DNA of 64,000 nt. Origin: Phymatolithon calcareum. Lineage: Eukaryota; Rhodophyta; Florideophyceae; Hapalidiales. The translations under genes were made by a program, and so were the position numbers. Positions 30,507 through 41,145 of the stretch are shown here, one piece after another; the stretch's first letter is position 1, and each line of letters begins with the position of its first letter. Location: NCBI GenBank assembly GCA_977006965.1, contig OZ345380.1, positions 682,001 through 746,000 of the forward strand, read 5' to 3'. Under the pieces are notes generated by a model that was not told the DNA's origin, made no database searches, and saw only the letters and a program-made list of their open reading frames with translations.

Positions 30507-31779
30507 GTGGTATGCGAGAACGAAATCAAAAATTGGCAAGGAAAAGAGGCCATGATTGTCGCACCGTCATCATCTTTCCATCAAAACGCGAACGTAATCG
30601 GATTCCACGCAGTATACCGCCGCAAAATGGATGGATCGGTCAAAGCGCGACTCGGTCCTTGGAAGCACTGCGACAGCGAAAAGGATTTCTTGCGCACTGA
30701 CGCACATTCTATGAACACGGAGATTTTTCGCCTGGTTCTTTCAATTACGGTTGAACGAAAATGGGATGTCTGTGAAGTGGACGTCACCGCCGCCTTTCTA
30801 CAAGCCAAGGCTTCCATCGTGTCATTTATGTGCCCCACCGCCAGAGGAGGATACGCAAGGTACACTCTGGAAACTTTCCACTGCCTCGTATGGACTGGCG
30901 GATTCGGGCCGTCTTTGGTACCTGACGTCCGCTGCGGTTTTCCGCGAAAAGTTCGATTTGTCGAAATCGAAGCTAGATAACGATTTGTACTTTCGACAAG
31001 ACAGGGGCGGATCTCTTGAGTTCTTGCTTATCTGCCAAGTGGAAAACTATAAATCCGCTGGAGAACCGTTTTACGTGACGAAATTAGAGCACTTTCTGCA
31101 AAATGAATTTGACCTCGTCGAGTTCCGCCACAATAACTTCCTAGTCTATGTCTTCGAGCTGAAGCAAAACAACGACCTGTCCCTCACACTCAAGCTTGCC
31201 GAGATGGGAGACATCACGCAAAAGTCACCAAGACACTTGACTCGGTCAGGCAAGGATACCGCGACCACCGATGAAGTAACCTCGTACAAGAGCGCGCTCG
31301 GAAAGATGCTTTTCATAGGGCGCATAACTCAGCCTGTTCTGGTTCCCATTGCATCGCATATGGCAACGAAGTCCGGACGACTTCTTCTCCACCACTTAAA
31401 GGACATCGACGCACTTATCAAGTACGTCAAGAAATACAAACCCTGCATATCATTTCCGGGCATCACCGGGAGCAAAAAGTTCTACCTTGACGTGTACGCC
31501 GATGCGAGCATGGCATCGATTTCTGAAGGCAGTGCGCGTGGTGGAAGCATCGTCTTTCGCCGCTCGGGGGGATGTCGCACATCCCATATACTGGAGCTCT
31601 CGCAAGCTCCGGCGCGTCGCTCGAATATTTTGGCCGCTGCGGACGCGATCGACATGGCTACGTACCTACAAACGCTCCTAAATGAGTTTCTCTATCGTCA
31701 TCCCATCACTCACACTAAGGACTCTCGCTCATCTAGAGACGACGACAAAGGAGTCAGTTCAAAGAGTCGAAAAGATTGA
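30507..31779 (+). pseudogene. copia reverse transcriptase / RNase H, frameshifted and catalytically dead
   Basis: 30507-30850 encodes the RT start: VVCENEIKNWQGKEA, LGPWKHCDSEKDFLRTDAHS and VCEVDVTAAFLQAK (motif A, intact Asp). A frameshift near 30830 leads into the frame ending at 31779, which holds TLWKLSTASYGLADSGRLWY and LLICQVENYKSAGEPFYVTK. The palm motif normally VDD reads VEN (Glu 31042-31044, Asn 31045-31047), so both catalytic Asp residues are lost. The rest (SALGKMLFIGRITQPVLVPI, VYADASMASISEGSARGG) covers the thumb and RNase H start. The remaining RNase H piece (CPGHYQLADAITK) lies at 31830-31880. Confidence 0.8.
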
Positions 31780-31961
31780 CCTGGCAGCCATCCGGAAATC
31801 CTTCGAAAGCGGAAATATTAAAATGATAAGCCGGTGCCCTGGGCACTACCAACTAGCTGACGCAATAACCAAAGATAATCGCGATACATGTGCGCTTCTT
31901 TTGAAGATGCATCGTGAGGGGAATTACGCATCTCATGCAGACTCCGTTCATCGCATTTCAG

Positions 31962-31973
31962 AAAAGGGGGAGG
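31962..31973 (+). other. Polypurine tract of the copia element
   Basis: AAAAGGGGGAGG immediately upstream of the 3' LTR, the normal site for plus-strand DNA priming. Confidence 0.8.
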
Positions 31974-32587
31974 TATACATCGCGGAATTCTATCATTTGC
32001 CGAAATATCGTTCACATTGGTCCACAGAAGTCTCAAACCTTTCCATATTGCTTGTTGTGCAAGCTGTACGAGAAGACTCTTCCTTTCCCCGTTTGTCGCT
32101 ACCGTGAATACGTACTTTCATCTCGGCCTTGTCTCAGGAGATTTTCATGTGCGAACAATGCGTCCGCAAACAAGGAAGCTCCCGACTCACCACCGTTCTC
32201 ACTTTCTTACTTACCTTGAGCTCCTCATACACGGACTTCGCGTGAGCGAGCCTCGAGTTCCCGTCTTATCATTGTTGCCTTCTTTTCTGTTTCCTTAACG
32301 CGACAAGATTTAACGGCTCGAGATGTATGAATTTTCCCTGTCCTACTATGGGCCTTCCTGTTTCGGTAACATTTCTGGTCTCCCCATGTGGGTGTCCGCT
32401 TACCGATTCATATTATGTCTCTTGTAGCGTAAACATGAAGTCTATGCTTACTACTTCGGCGGCTCGCGGTGACCTCCAAGATAGAAAGCTACCGATTGAC
32501 AACCAATTAAAGCAACCATTTGCTTCCGACCTGAACCCCGCATTTCCGGTCAGTTCTTCGGCAGCCGCTCGGACAACCAGTTCCACA
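31974..32587 (+). repeat. 3' LTR of the copia element
   Basis: 614 bp, starts TATACATCGCGG (the terminal TG mutated to TA) and ends ...TTCCACA before the GTCCC duplication. Confidence 0.93.
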
Positions 32588-32599
32588 GTCCCACTCTGC

Positions 32600-33905
32600 T
32601 CCTTACAGCACTAATAAGCCGACCAGTGGCAAGGAGCGAAAGCCCGTTTCTTCGCCCCGGAGAAGCTAAGAAGAAGAGTAATAAGATGTTGAACGAGGAA
32701 AAAAGCAGGTAGCGGAAGAAGGTGATCCAAGAGCAGTGGCTTTCCTGGAATGAAGAAGAAACAGTTCGTTTGAAAACATTACTGATAACTCTTTGGCAGA
32801 ACGGTCTTCTGATATTGCCATAGACTAGGGGTGAAAGGCTCTCCAAAGTCCACAGCTCACACCTGGACCCATAGGTTGGGGAGCTACGGTAGCGCGGGGC
32901 GTGCAACATCTCATAGCACTCTTTGATGATCGAAAGCATCGGCCGACGTAAGAGGAGAAACCAAACCCATTTTCCAAGAATTGATGAAGGGCTTTCCTTT
33001 GGCCAAAGTCTCGCTCTAACCATTTCGTGCGTTTCGGCAAGAAGTGATGACATTTTTGCTCTTTTTGGGAGCATCAATCCATTCGACTGGACCTCTATGC
33101 CTAAGTAGTCGGTTGTGCGCCTAGGAGGGAGCTCGACTTTCTCGTTCCCAGCGGGGAACCCATTCTTGGCACATTGATCGCGTGCGCCCGTTCTCCCGGC
33201 ATGGACCTCGGTCAGGGTTCTCCCAAGGATGAAGAAATCGTCGATGTATATTCCGTGGCGTGTTCTGTCGATCAAGAGGATGTTAGCCGGCAGAATAGCA
33301 TTGCGTGGATCAATATAAGACAGGTCCTTTAACACGTTCTCGTGGATGGATTGTCCAACAAACACCGAGTGCGACCACCCCATTGGGAGCACACATACCA
33401 TCGGTCAGCACCGCTGCCCTTCACAAGAAAGAGCTGGTATGCCAAAGTACGTCCACATCCAAGTAGGGGTTCGGATGCGATGATAAAATTTGTCCATGTC
33501 CGTCTTCCGGCAATGTAGCGTGTCTTCGTCCGAAAGACAAAGATCAACGAAATCTCCGGGGTTTGGGAGATTGACCTCGGGTGAGGCGCGGAAATAAAGG
33601 TTGGCCTTTCGAGCATCTATTATAAGCCGCTGCTTCTCCTTTTTCGGAACTGCGAACATTCTGTTAATGCCTTTTGGCTTCTTTTTCGACAGAACGACGA
33701 TGCCTCGTTCCCGTAATGTTTGGACGACTCGGATATACTCATCTGGCTTCACCCCCATGAAGCCACGTGTTGCCGACAATTCCTTTTTGGTGGGATGTAC
33801 ATCATTCAAAATCCCTCTTGGGTGAATATACTGCTCGGCCAAGTGTTGCGGAAGCACGTCGATCATTTCCACAGTGTCGGCTACCCCCCCACTAGGTAAC
33901 GACAA
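32600..33905 (-). pseudogene. Unusual reverse transcriptase (MGWS/YIDD type), frameshifted
   Basis: Two minus-strand frames together cover an RT domain. The first (33905-33405) has RGIVVLSKKKPKGINRMFAV, KKEKQRLIIDARKANLYFRA and KTDMDKFYHRIRTPTWMWTY. The second (33401 down) has LPMGWSHSVFVGQSIHENVL, then HGIYIDDFFILG with the catalytic YIDD intact, and TTDYLGIEVQSNGLMLPKRA. The join is frameshifted near 33403. The PMGWS block with a long insert before YIDD is unlike the LINE, copia or gypsy enzymes of this window and resembles RTs I know from dinoflagellate and algal retroelements, possibly DIRS-like. The region ends at the copia insertion, so the downstream domains are displaced. Confidence 0.7.
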
Positions 33906-33969
33906 TTTTTATGCCGCCATTTGAACTTCATTTTGACATCGCTGTTCTTAATAGACAAAGCTCTCCTTC

Positions 33970-35700
33970 TGGACTCTCTACCTCACCCCTTGGTCCGCTC
34001 GTAACAAAAGTTGCCGGCGGAACGCTAGGGCACATGAATCATTCACTAAACAGCATATTTCCCTTTGACTGGCATTGGGTTTCTCATTCGTAGCTAGAAT
34101 GGGGTCGTCAATACTGATTGTCTGACCCCTCGCCAGAGCGTTTAGGCTTCCCAAGGCCTCTCTGGTAGCTGACGATATAGAGTTACGTTTCCTAACTCGG
34201 GCCCTCTGTCGAGACCCGGACGCCCCATTGTCACTAATGTGGTGAGCAATAGGCATAGGAAATAGTTCCCGCCTGTCAAAGGTTTCAAATCTTTTCATAA
34301 TTTTCTTTACTAGTTCTGGCGACCCCCGCCTGGACCTTCCCTCTTAGCGGCTTGGTCGTTCTCGGGGGGTTTCATTAACTCACGCTCCAGCTGCGCCGCT
34401 CTTCGAGCGGCACGGACTTCGCGTTGAGTGACCGCACCCTCCTCACTACGTTCATCGAACATGTGAGATGATACTTCCCATTTTCCGGTGCGGTCCGCCA
34501 GGTCAACTTTGGCCAGACGCCGAAGCAAAATCTCAACAGCATCGCATTTGCGAGCCTTTCACAGTCCTATATCAGCAATCAATAAGTCCACAGCCGAAGC
34601 TATAGTCTCACTTTCATACCGATTGCAGTCCGATTTGAAGTTATGGGTGCGCACGAATCAGTCACCATTTGTGTGCGACTGAAGATAATCTCCAGCCGCT
34701 CATCAGCCATCCTCTTTCGAAGAGGTAGACTAAAGTAATAAGGTGCCTCTTCCTTGCGCCTCCAAAACTTGTCAAGTTTTCGCTTCTCCCGCTTTTGGCT
34801 TCGTCCCCTGCGGGTGCGCCCTCGGCTATAATCCGAATCAGAGTCCAACGAGTCGCTCGAGGTTGAGGAATCCTCAGATGAGATGCTGTAACGACGCCTC
34901 CTCCTATCGCGTCTCCCCTTTTCCTTCCGTCGGTCCCCTCTCCGACTTTTTATGCTTTCACTGTCGCTCGACGAGTCGTCGTCGTCCGAGTCTGGATCAC
35001 CATTCTGACGGGCTTTCACCCGGTCCACGAAGGTTTTCCGACCCTTCGGATCACGACCTTTCTGAAACAGCTCAGTAAGCATTTTCACTTGCTTGGCCAG
35101 CTCGGCCAGGCTAGGGGCAGTCTCACCTTCATCCTCTCCCAATCTGTTACTCCTATCAGACTCCTCTTCGACTATGCCAGCCTTCGTTGTCTTTTTCGGC
35201 CCTCGCGACGGTCCCACACTAGACGGTCCCGCCCTAGACGAAGCCCTTGTGAGCCTCTTTTTGGGAGGCGAGTCCGCACAAGGCGTACTCACCTCACTGC
35301 TCTCACGAGCACGGTCCCTCGACGGTTCCTCCACGGATTTCTCCGCAGCACCACCATCTTCCCCGTCACTCGGGAGAGCGATAGTTGGGAGGTGGCCTTC
35401 AACAATATTCAGCATGACGTTCCAGACATCATTATCGTCATACATACAGGCATGGCAGTGATTTTCTGCAGCTTCTTGTTCAAGAAATCGATCATGTCGC
35501 CGTGGAACTCCTTACCAAGCTTCTTGTACGTCGTAATATTGCGTCGAACAACCTCCCGGAATTTTGCGAGAAACTCCGTAGTTTCCAAACCGACGAAGAG
35601 CTCCATAAATTCGCGCATATTCGCCCTAAGGGTCGTTTTCTTAGCAGGTGATACTTTAAAGGCACAGGCACACCCAAACCATTGTATCTCGATTCTCATT
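33970..35700 (-). pseudogene. Gag-like region of the antisense retroelement
   Basis: Upstream (on the minus strand) of the RT lies a series of frames. 35699-35409 holds a helical segment (ANMREFMELFVGLETTEFLA). 35445-34600 is a 281-codon frame with low-complexity charge: acidic/serine runs (DPDSDDDDSSSDSES) and Arg-rich blocks (RRDRRRRRYSISSED). Smaller frames follow (34528-34310 and 34298-33978). The charge pattern suits an RNA-binding Gag. I see no zinc knuckle and no named domain. Frames are split by stops, so it is probably inactive. Confidence 0.5.
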
Positions 35701-36442
35701 CTCTATGAGACACGGCAGATGTTGTGAACTAACACAGGTGACATCCGCAAGCTAAATAGCCAATACCGTCAGGAAGTAGCGGATCTATTATTGTCCATAT
35801 GCCCACCTCCCCTCGTAAATGCCGGCGTCCTCCAGTCAGACCCTTTTGACTGTAGTCCGGACGGTCACTCCTTGCCCTGTGCGACTCGAGCCAAACGGCT
35901 TTCCCCAGTTCAGAACCAGGTCCACCTCGCACATCACTAGATTCCCACCTCAAGAGGATATGCTCTGACGCCGGAAACGTCAGCCCAGCGGCATACCGTC
36001 CGTCATCAGGGTGGTCTGGCGATATATTGTGCAGCTCTCCGACATCTCACGATGTACAGGGGTCACGGCGAGAACGCGGCTACACACGAGACCAGGGCAG
36101 TAAGCATTCTATACCGCCGCCCAGTCAGAGCCTCGCAAGGACTCCTCATGCCCCTCGAGGACTTACAACCTCAAGGTAAATCAGAACACATCCAAAGGAT
36201 GCTTTTGCCCTGCTCTGATCAAGTACACACGAAGTGTGATTCACGAACGAAAACTCCCCCCCCCAACTACTTGGCGGCATGATCAAGATTTTCTCCAACA
36301 CACATAAGTCCGTAAATGCCGTTCTACTACGCAAGCTCGCAGAACTCTCAAATTGCAGTAATCAGTGTACAGTAGTAGTTTCGGTTAGGGTGAGTTATGA
36401 TAGTACAAATGGCTAGGGGTGAGTAATAGGTTCGGCGATGGG
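35701..36442. other. Spacer, no gene recognised
   Basis: No supportable coding frame. A run of ten C occurs near 36247-36262. Confidence 0.4.
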
Positions 36443-36495
36443 TGGCCTTGTAGTGAATTTTTCCCACTTGTGGTGCCCATGTAGTGAATTTCCTC
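36443..36495 (+). repeat. Dispersed repeat R1, copy 2
   Basis: TGGCCTTGTAGTGAATTTTT followed by CCCATGTAGTGAATTTCCTC, matching the reverse complement of 16748-16800. No MULE coding sequence was found next to this copy. Confidence 0.6.
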
Positions 36496-36805
36496 GAGAA
36501 AAAAGTATTGTACGCTCCGAAAGCTTGAATCAGACATATTGGCTTCTATTTCAAGTAGAAAAAGATACTTAGTGGACCATCTGCCTTGGATAGAAGAACA
36601 AGAGTGCCTATGAGAAGGAATTTTGAAATCCTGTAAAATATATGGACAGGTTTCAAGCCGATAGAAGAGCTGCACCCCACTTAACATTCGTGCTCACCCA
36701 AAAAGTCACTCATATTGATAAGTGCCATTCGTCCACAAGATTTTCGAGCCCAAGAACAGTTGAACCAACGGTTTGGGCCATTTTACTCATTGAAAAGCCA
36801 TTGTA

Positions 36806-37190
36806 ATGCTTAAACTGCAAAAGAGGCCTGCACTACAGTCCGTCATGACCTGCAGAGGGCACACAGAGTTCATGTTTTACACTATCTCTGTGATGAATGG
36901 ATACCGAGAAAGAGCATTTGCTTTTCAGCAAGACCATCATCGAGTTCATGGAAGACGAAGAAGGACTTCTTTAACATCAAGACATGAGTATTCAAGCAGA
37001 TGTCCTTCAAGACACGGCGCCTAGTAGCGGGGACGCCCGCAGCGAACCCCAAAAGAACACCTCATAGAAGATAGGACGGTTTAAGATCCAAACTTTCCCC
37101 AGCGCCTATAACAAGCGGTAGGTTTCAACGGTCTCTACATTTGAAGGTATCAAATGACTAAGCCTTGTCAGTATATTCGTAACACTGTGC
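36806..37190 (+). pseudogene. Possible Tc1-type transposase remnant
   Basis: A single frame reads MLKLQKRPALQSVMTCRGHT, then ERAFAFQQDHHRVHG and, after two stops in the same frame, RPQRTPKEHLIEDRTV. FQQD..rvH resembles the second catalytic block of Tc1/mariner transposases (FQQDnapcHt), and TPKEHLIEDRTV could be the NP.EnlW block. The match is short, the rest is decayed, and no TIR was found. Confidence 0.35.
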
Positions 37191-37550
37191 AGCTTTTAAA
37201 TAAACTTCAATTGAAAAAATACCATCTTTAAGCTGTAACTTTTTTAAAAATGTACTATCAATTTTTAAAAAAATATGGTTCATTTAAATCTTGCAGATTG
37301 TTTCTTTATTTGTGATCAACTGGTCTGGATGTTGATTGGGTACTACTGTGCCTAAATCAACAGCCTCCTGAAGAGGAGGGGAACAGCAAAGGCATCCATT
37401 GTTCGGAACCGCATATGTTCGGGACCACATATGCGCATCTTCTTCGTCCTCTCTTCATACCTTTGTACTCACTGACAAAGACGGTCACATAATTCTCGGT
37501 CGCAGGGAGCGAAATCAAACATGACCGACTGGTAACATCAATAGAAGTCA

Positions 37551-37901
37551 ATGTACCATTTAACCTTCACTTGGGTAGCCAGCTATCTTTACAATGAGCA
37601 ACAAAGCTGCGACAGAGACGGCCGTGAGGACTATTTGGCGATGAAAGGGTTGAAATGGAGATTTCTAGAAGTTTCAAATTCATCTGCACACACTTTGAGC
37701 AATGTCTCGAGAGAAAATTTATATGACTGGATGCTTTCTACATTTGGCGACGGCTGTTTCAATTCAGGTGGAAGACATATTGGAAAGTTCGGTCCGAAAG
37801 AGGTGATATGCTTTTTCAATCTGATATTACGATCGGGCTTTAAGGTACACAAAACAATGGGTTCTCCACAAGCTTCATTGCAAGGGCGAACGCCACGCTG
37901 A
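37551..37901 (+). CDS. Hypothetical open frame, 116 codons
   Basis: Open from an ATG at 37551, containing WRFLEVSNSSAHTLSNVSRE and FGDGCFNSGGRHIGKFGPKE. I recognise no domain. It lies between a decayed transposase and the TauE-like gene. It may be a fragment of an unknown transposon gene. Confidence 0.25.
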   Translation: MYHLTFTWVASYLYNEQQSCDRDGREDYLAMKGLKWRFLEVSNSSAHTLSNVSRENLYDWMLSTFGDGCFNSGGRHIGKFGPKEVICFFNLILRSGFKVHKTMGSPQASLQGRTPR

Positions 37902-38079
37902 GAAGAAACTCCAGCTAAACTACAGACGATCATCAAATGAGGTGAATATACGAATCAAATTCCGAATTTCGACCACTTCCAGGTAGCAGGATTTTGGACT
38001 TGGTCCCATTAAAATGAACAACAAAAATTTAGTCCTAAGCACCGCAGGGGATAAACATCATGCACCTCAAAAACTTGGT

Positions 38080-39453
38080 TCATCTCAGCACGCCTCCAAA
38101 CAAGCTAAGAGCCGTGACAGCCGCTGATATGCCGAAAAGAGCGGCGGCGGCAGTACGCAGCATAATCGTCTCATTGAAAAACGCATGCATTCGCGGGCCC
38201 ACCAATGCACCGACAAACACACCAGGGAGCAGACAGCCCACAAGAGGCCACGGCACAGAGTCAGCAATCGCTGGAGAGGAAGGATCAGCTGATATGGAAA
38301 TGGCCTGAATGATCGACGCGCTCATACTCACATAGAACGCCACACTTGTGGCAACAGTCGCTGCGACGGCGAGAGGCACGTCGTGCAACCCGACGAGCAC
38401 AAGTAGCACACCTTCGGCGGCACCGATTCCAGTCGCGCCGCACAATGCTCCGCCAATCGCCAAGAGTGTCTTGTCCATCATCGTCAATCTTGGGCGCATG
38501 TAGCGCTGCAACGCGGTGTCCAGAAGTCTCCACGGCATCTTTGAACGTGATTCCAGGGCGCCGTAGCTGGTGGATGGTCCCGAGAGGGATTTGCTTGCTG
38601 ACATGGTTAGGAAGGACTGGGCGGTGGAGGAGAGTGTGAAGAGCGATGATTGCGCACTGGAAGATAGCGTGTGAAGTCCGGATTGAGCGGTGGAAGACAG
38701 GAAGGAAAAAGAAGATATGGAAGCAGATAGCACGCGACCTCCTTCAGCGAGCACTCTGGAAAGAGCATCTGGAACTGAATTGCAGAACGAATTACCTGAA
38801 AAAGACTGGGACTCGACGTCCGAGTGATCCGGCTCTGCTTCGGCGTCGCTATGGTCGGAGTCATCGAGAAGGCTGAGACGCTCGACATCGAAATGAGGGA
38901 CGAAATTTCCCTCTGGTGCGAAAAGCTCCTTCGGTACCTCCGGACTTTCGACGGTCACCACGGTATCATTGACAGCTGCTTTGCTCTTATTGGCGCTGGT
39001 GGCAACGGTGTTCTCCGGAGCGGTACTGCAAGCTTCTTTGTGATGGGTGGGTAGGAGCGGAACATCCCTTCCGCGACTGAGATTGGTCGCGCGACGCCAA
39101 AGACCGACTCCCGCGGCTGCGGCGAGTACAGCGTATGCCAGTCGCGTATAGTGGTCGTCGCCGTACGGCGCAGCAGAAGCCGCGAAAACAGCCGCCGGTG
39201 CGGCAACAGTGGCCACGGCGAGCGTGAGATGAGGGTCTGCAAGTCCGAGCGATGTGTAGCCTGGTACGCCAACTGAGAATGCAACAAGGTTGACCAACAG
39301 GGCCGTGGCAACACAGGCAGAGTTGTCGAGCGGGTTTGCGTAAATGGTATGGAGGACGAGCTGCACGAATGGGCGACCGCCAAGACCGGCGAGTTGGCCC
39401 TGAACGTTGGCGAGCGTGGAGAGAGTTGCGAGTACCGGGTACAGGGTACGCAT
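38080..39453 (-). CDS. TauE/SafE-family (TSUP) membrane permease
   Basis: Encodes a 457-residue polytopic membrane protein. The N-terminal half (about 1-120) has four hydrophobic segments, including GQLAGLGGRPFVQL and VATALLVNLVAFSVGV. A hydrophilic, serine-rich loop (about 122-325) follows. The C-terminal half (about 326-457) repeats the fold with GGALCGATGIGAAEG, ATVATSVAFYVSMSASI and VGCLLPGVFVGALVGPRM. Two halves each with a G-rich xGxGG-type entry are typical of TSUP anion permeases, which move sulfite, sulfonates or related anions. The loop holds three 11-residue repeats LSSxAQSxLxT. The ATG at 39453 is the first after an in-frame stop; a GTG just before is ignored. No intron. The substrate is unknown. 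Confidence 0.75.
   Translation of the reverse strand: MRTLYPVLATLSTLANVQGQLAGLGGRPFVQLVLHTIYANPLDNSACVATALLVNLVAFSVGVPGYTSLGLADPHLTLAVATVAAPAAVFAASAAPYGDDHYTRLAYAVLAAAAGVGLWRRATNLSRGRDVPLLPTHHKEACSTAPENTVATSANKSKAAVNDTVVTVESPEVPKELFAPEGNFVPHFDVERLSLLDDSDHSDAEAEPDHSDVESQSFSGNSFCNSVPDALSRVLAEGGRVLSASISSFSFLSSTAQSGLHTLSSSAQSSLFTLSSTAQSFLTMSASKSLSGPSTSYGALESRSKMPWRLLDTALQRYMRPRLTMMDKTLLAIGGALCGATGIGAAEGVLLVLVGLHDVPLAVAATVATSVAFYVSMSASIIQAISISADPSSPAIADSVPWPLVGCLLPGVFVGALVGPRMHAFFNETIMLRTAAAALFGISAAVTALSLFGGVLR
38600..38705 (-). repeat. 33-bp period coding repeat in the TauE-like loop
   Basis: Three consecutive 11-codon units encode LSSTAQSGLHT, LSSSAQSSLFT and LSSTAQSFLTM. Codons differ between units, so the repeat is old or selected at protein level. 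Confidence 0.7.
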
Positions 39454-40800
39454 CACTCGTGCAGGGCGTGTTCTTGCTCAACAGACAGACGCAAATGTCG
39501 AGGGGGCGCAAATGCAAATATGTAGTTTGCTAGAGAAAGTTCTGGAAAATGAGAAAGGGAGCGCCGGCCGCCGAGGCGGAAGAGCGCGGTGTGTAACCGG
39601 GGTGCGCTCTTGCGTGCGGAATTATTGTTTGAGCGTTCACTGCACTTTCCTCGGTTTATGGCCGTGCATTCGTCGATTTCTTGACGCTGGCCGCGGTGGC
39701 AAAGCGATGAGGTACACGACAGCACACCAATGAGAGAGATTCGAAGACGAAGTGGAGGGTGAGCATCACGAAGTGGATGGAGGAGAGCGCGCGCGAGGTT
39801 GCAGTGGGACAGACACGTCAACAGAGGTCTCGGTCAGCACCAGGCGCCGTGGCGTAGTGAACAATAATCAAATGCATTATCGTTACAAATGCGATGTGGA
39901 ATTAGACTGGCCATCGAAAAAGCACATTGATCTCCAAAAAATATCTACTCCCAAGAAACTTCCTATTTCCCAGAACAAGTTTTTCGGGGAATGAATGCTG
40001 AACTGCTCAAAACAGGACAAAGGCATCTAAACCTTCATGAACACTATCCTCGGGCGTAGCTTCAAACGAACATATGGGAGAAGTTTATTCATATATCCTC
40101 TGAGAATCGGGTGTGATGAGAGGAAATCTTTTCGCCGTAGACGACAACATAAATACAAACTCGTTGGATTGATGTCTTCTCGTTTTGGTTAGCTAGGTGG
40201 AATACGTGCAATAACGGACCCTTTCAATAGAGATTGGGAACGAACGGTGTTCGAATTGAGAAATGTCCTACTCACTGACGCGCTCTCTATCATTTTTATC
40301 AGAGCTGCTCAACTTTAACTGGTACACTATTAAACTGAGGAGGAAAAGTTGTAACGTAGTCTCCCGTCGTTGAAGCATTAGAGTTACATAGGGCGGGAAA
40401 GTCTAAAAAACGATCGACAGGGGGAGAGATGAGGATTCCTCTAAGTGAGCACTGCTTTTGTTATCTACACAATGGGGTAACATGGCGAACGGTTGTATGT
40501 GGGCGGCCGGAAGATCCCACTTTTGTTTTCACTCACATTTCTTCATTTCATAGTGCAGTTATTGCATTCCGGAAGGCATAAACCGTGCCTTCAAACAAGC
40601 AATGATGGGTCCACAGTACAATTCTATATTTTTCGTGATGCCAGTCAGGTACACAAGCTGCTTGTTTTTCTATGCATACGACTCGTCTGCTCAACTGCTG
40701 CACATGGTTCGGCTTATGAAGGGGGTAGCAGAAAATCCCACAGTCGAGTATCTACAATTTCGGACGAATTCAAATATTGTGGGTTAATTGTGGAAATATG

Positions 40801-40940
40801 AAGAAGTGGGAGTTTTTAGTTAAAAGTTACCAACGCCTCTGTAGACGCCTGGGGAAACCTTGCGAATGCCCAAGGGCCACGGGCAGGATCTTTCTTCGTT
40901 GACCGTTTGAATCGTCGGGTGTGACATAGGAACATTCTCT
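40801..40940 (-). repeat. SINE-like copy 2
   Basis: In minus orientation it reads CCCAGGCGTCTACAGAGGCG, then TTGGTAACTTTTAACTAAAA and CTTCTTC, matching the family core and tail at 47100-47205. Confidence 0.6.
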
Positions 40941-41059
40941 GATAGTGCCTATTTCCTCCCCGTTCAACTGCCTTTCACGATCATCTAGATAGAAGGGAGC
41001 TCGATATATAGAAGCATTGGATTCTCAACTACTGCAGTTGTCTTTCATTCGTGCACGGT

Positions 41060-41145
41060 TTAATATCGGTTGCCCCAATAGTCACCAGATGCATTGGTAA
41101 CTGATAAGAACCATAATTTTCTTCTTCTTCTTTATACGTACGGCA
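41060..41145 (+). repeat. SINE-like copy 3 (partial)
   Basis: GTTGCCCCAATAGTCACCAG, then ATGCATTGGTAAC and TTTTCTTCTTCTTC match the family's last 80 bp. Confidence 0.5.

Larger units (their letters stand above)
27585..32587 (+). mobile_element. Ty1/copia LTR retrotransposon, structurally complete
   Basis: Two 614-bp LTRs (27585-28198 and 31974-32587) bound a 3.8-kb internal region. GTCCC at 27580-27584 and 32588-32592 is the 5-bp target duplication. The left LTR starts TG and both end CA. A polypurine tract AAAAGGGGGAGG (31962-31973) lies directly before the 3' LTR. Gag, zinc knuckle, protease, integrase, RT and RNase H fragments follow in copia order (integrase before RT). The coding region is broken by frameshifts, and RT has lost its catalytic aspartates. 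I could not identify the primer binding site with confidence. Confidence 0.93.

Noticed and set aside
36247-36262. Runs of C (here) and of G near 43243 as possible structural elements
   Set aside because: Simple homopolymers of 10-13 bases; too little to claim function.
39336-39533. Open frames antisense to the start of the TauE-like gene
   Set aside because: They overlap the permease coding sequence on the other strand and lack motifs.
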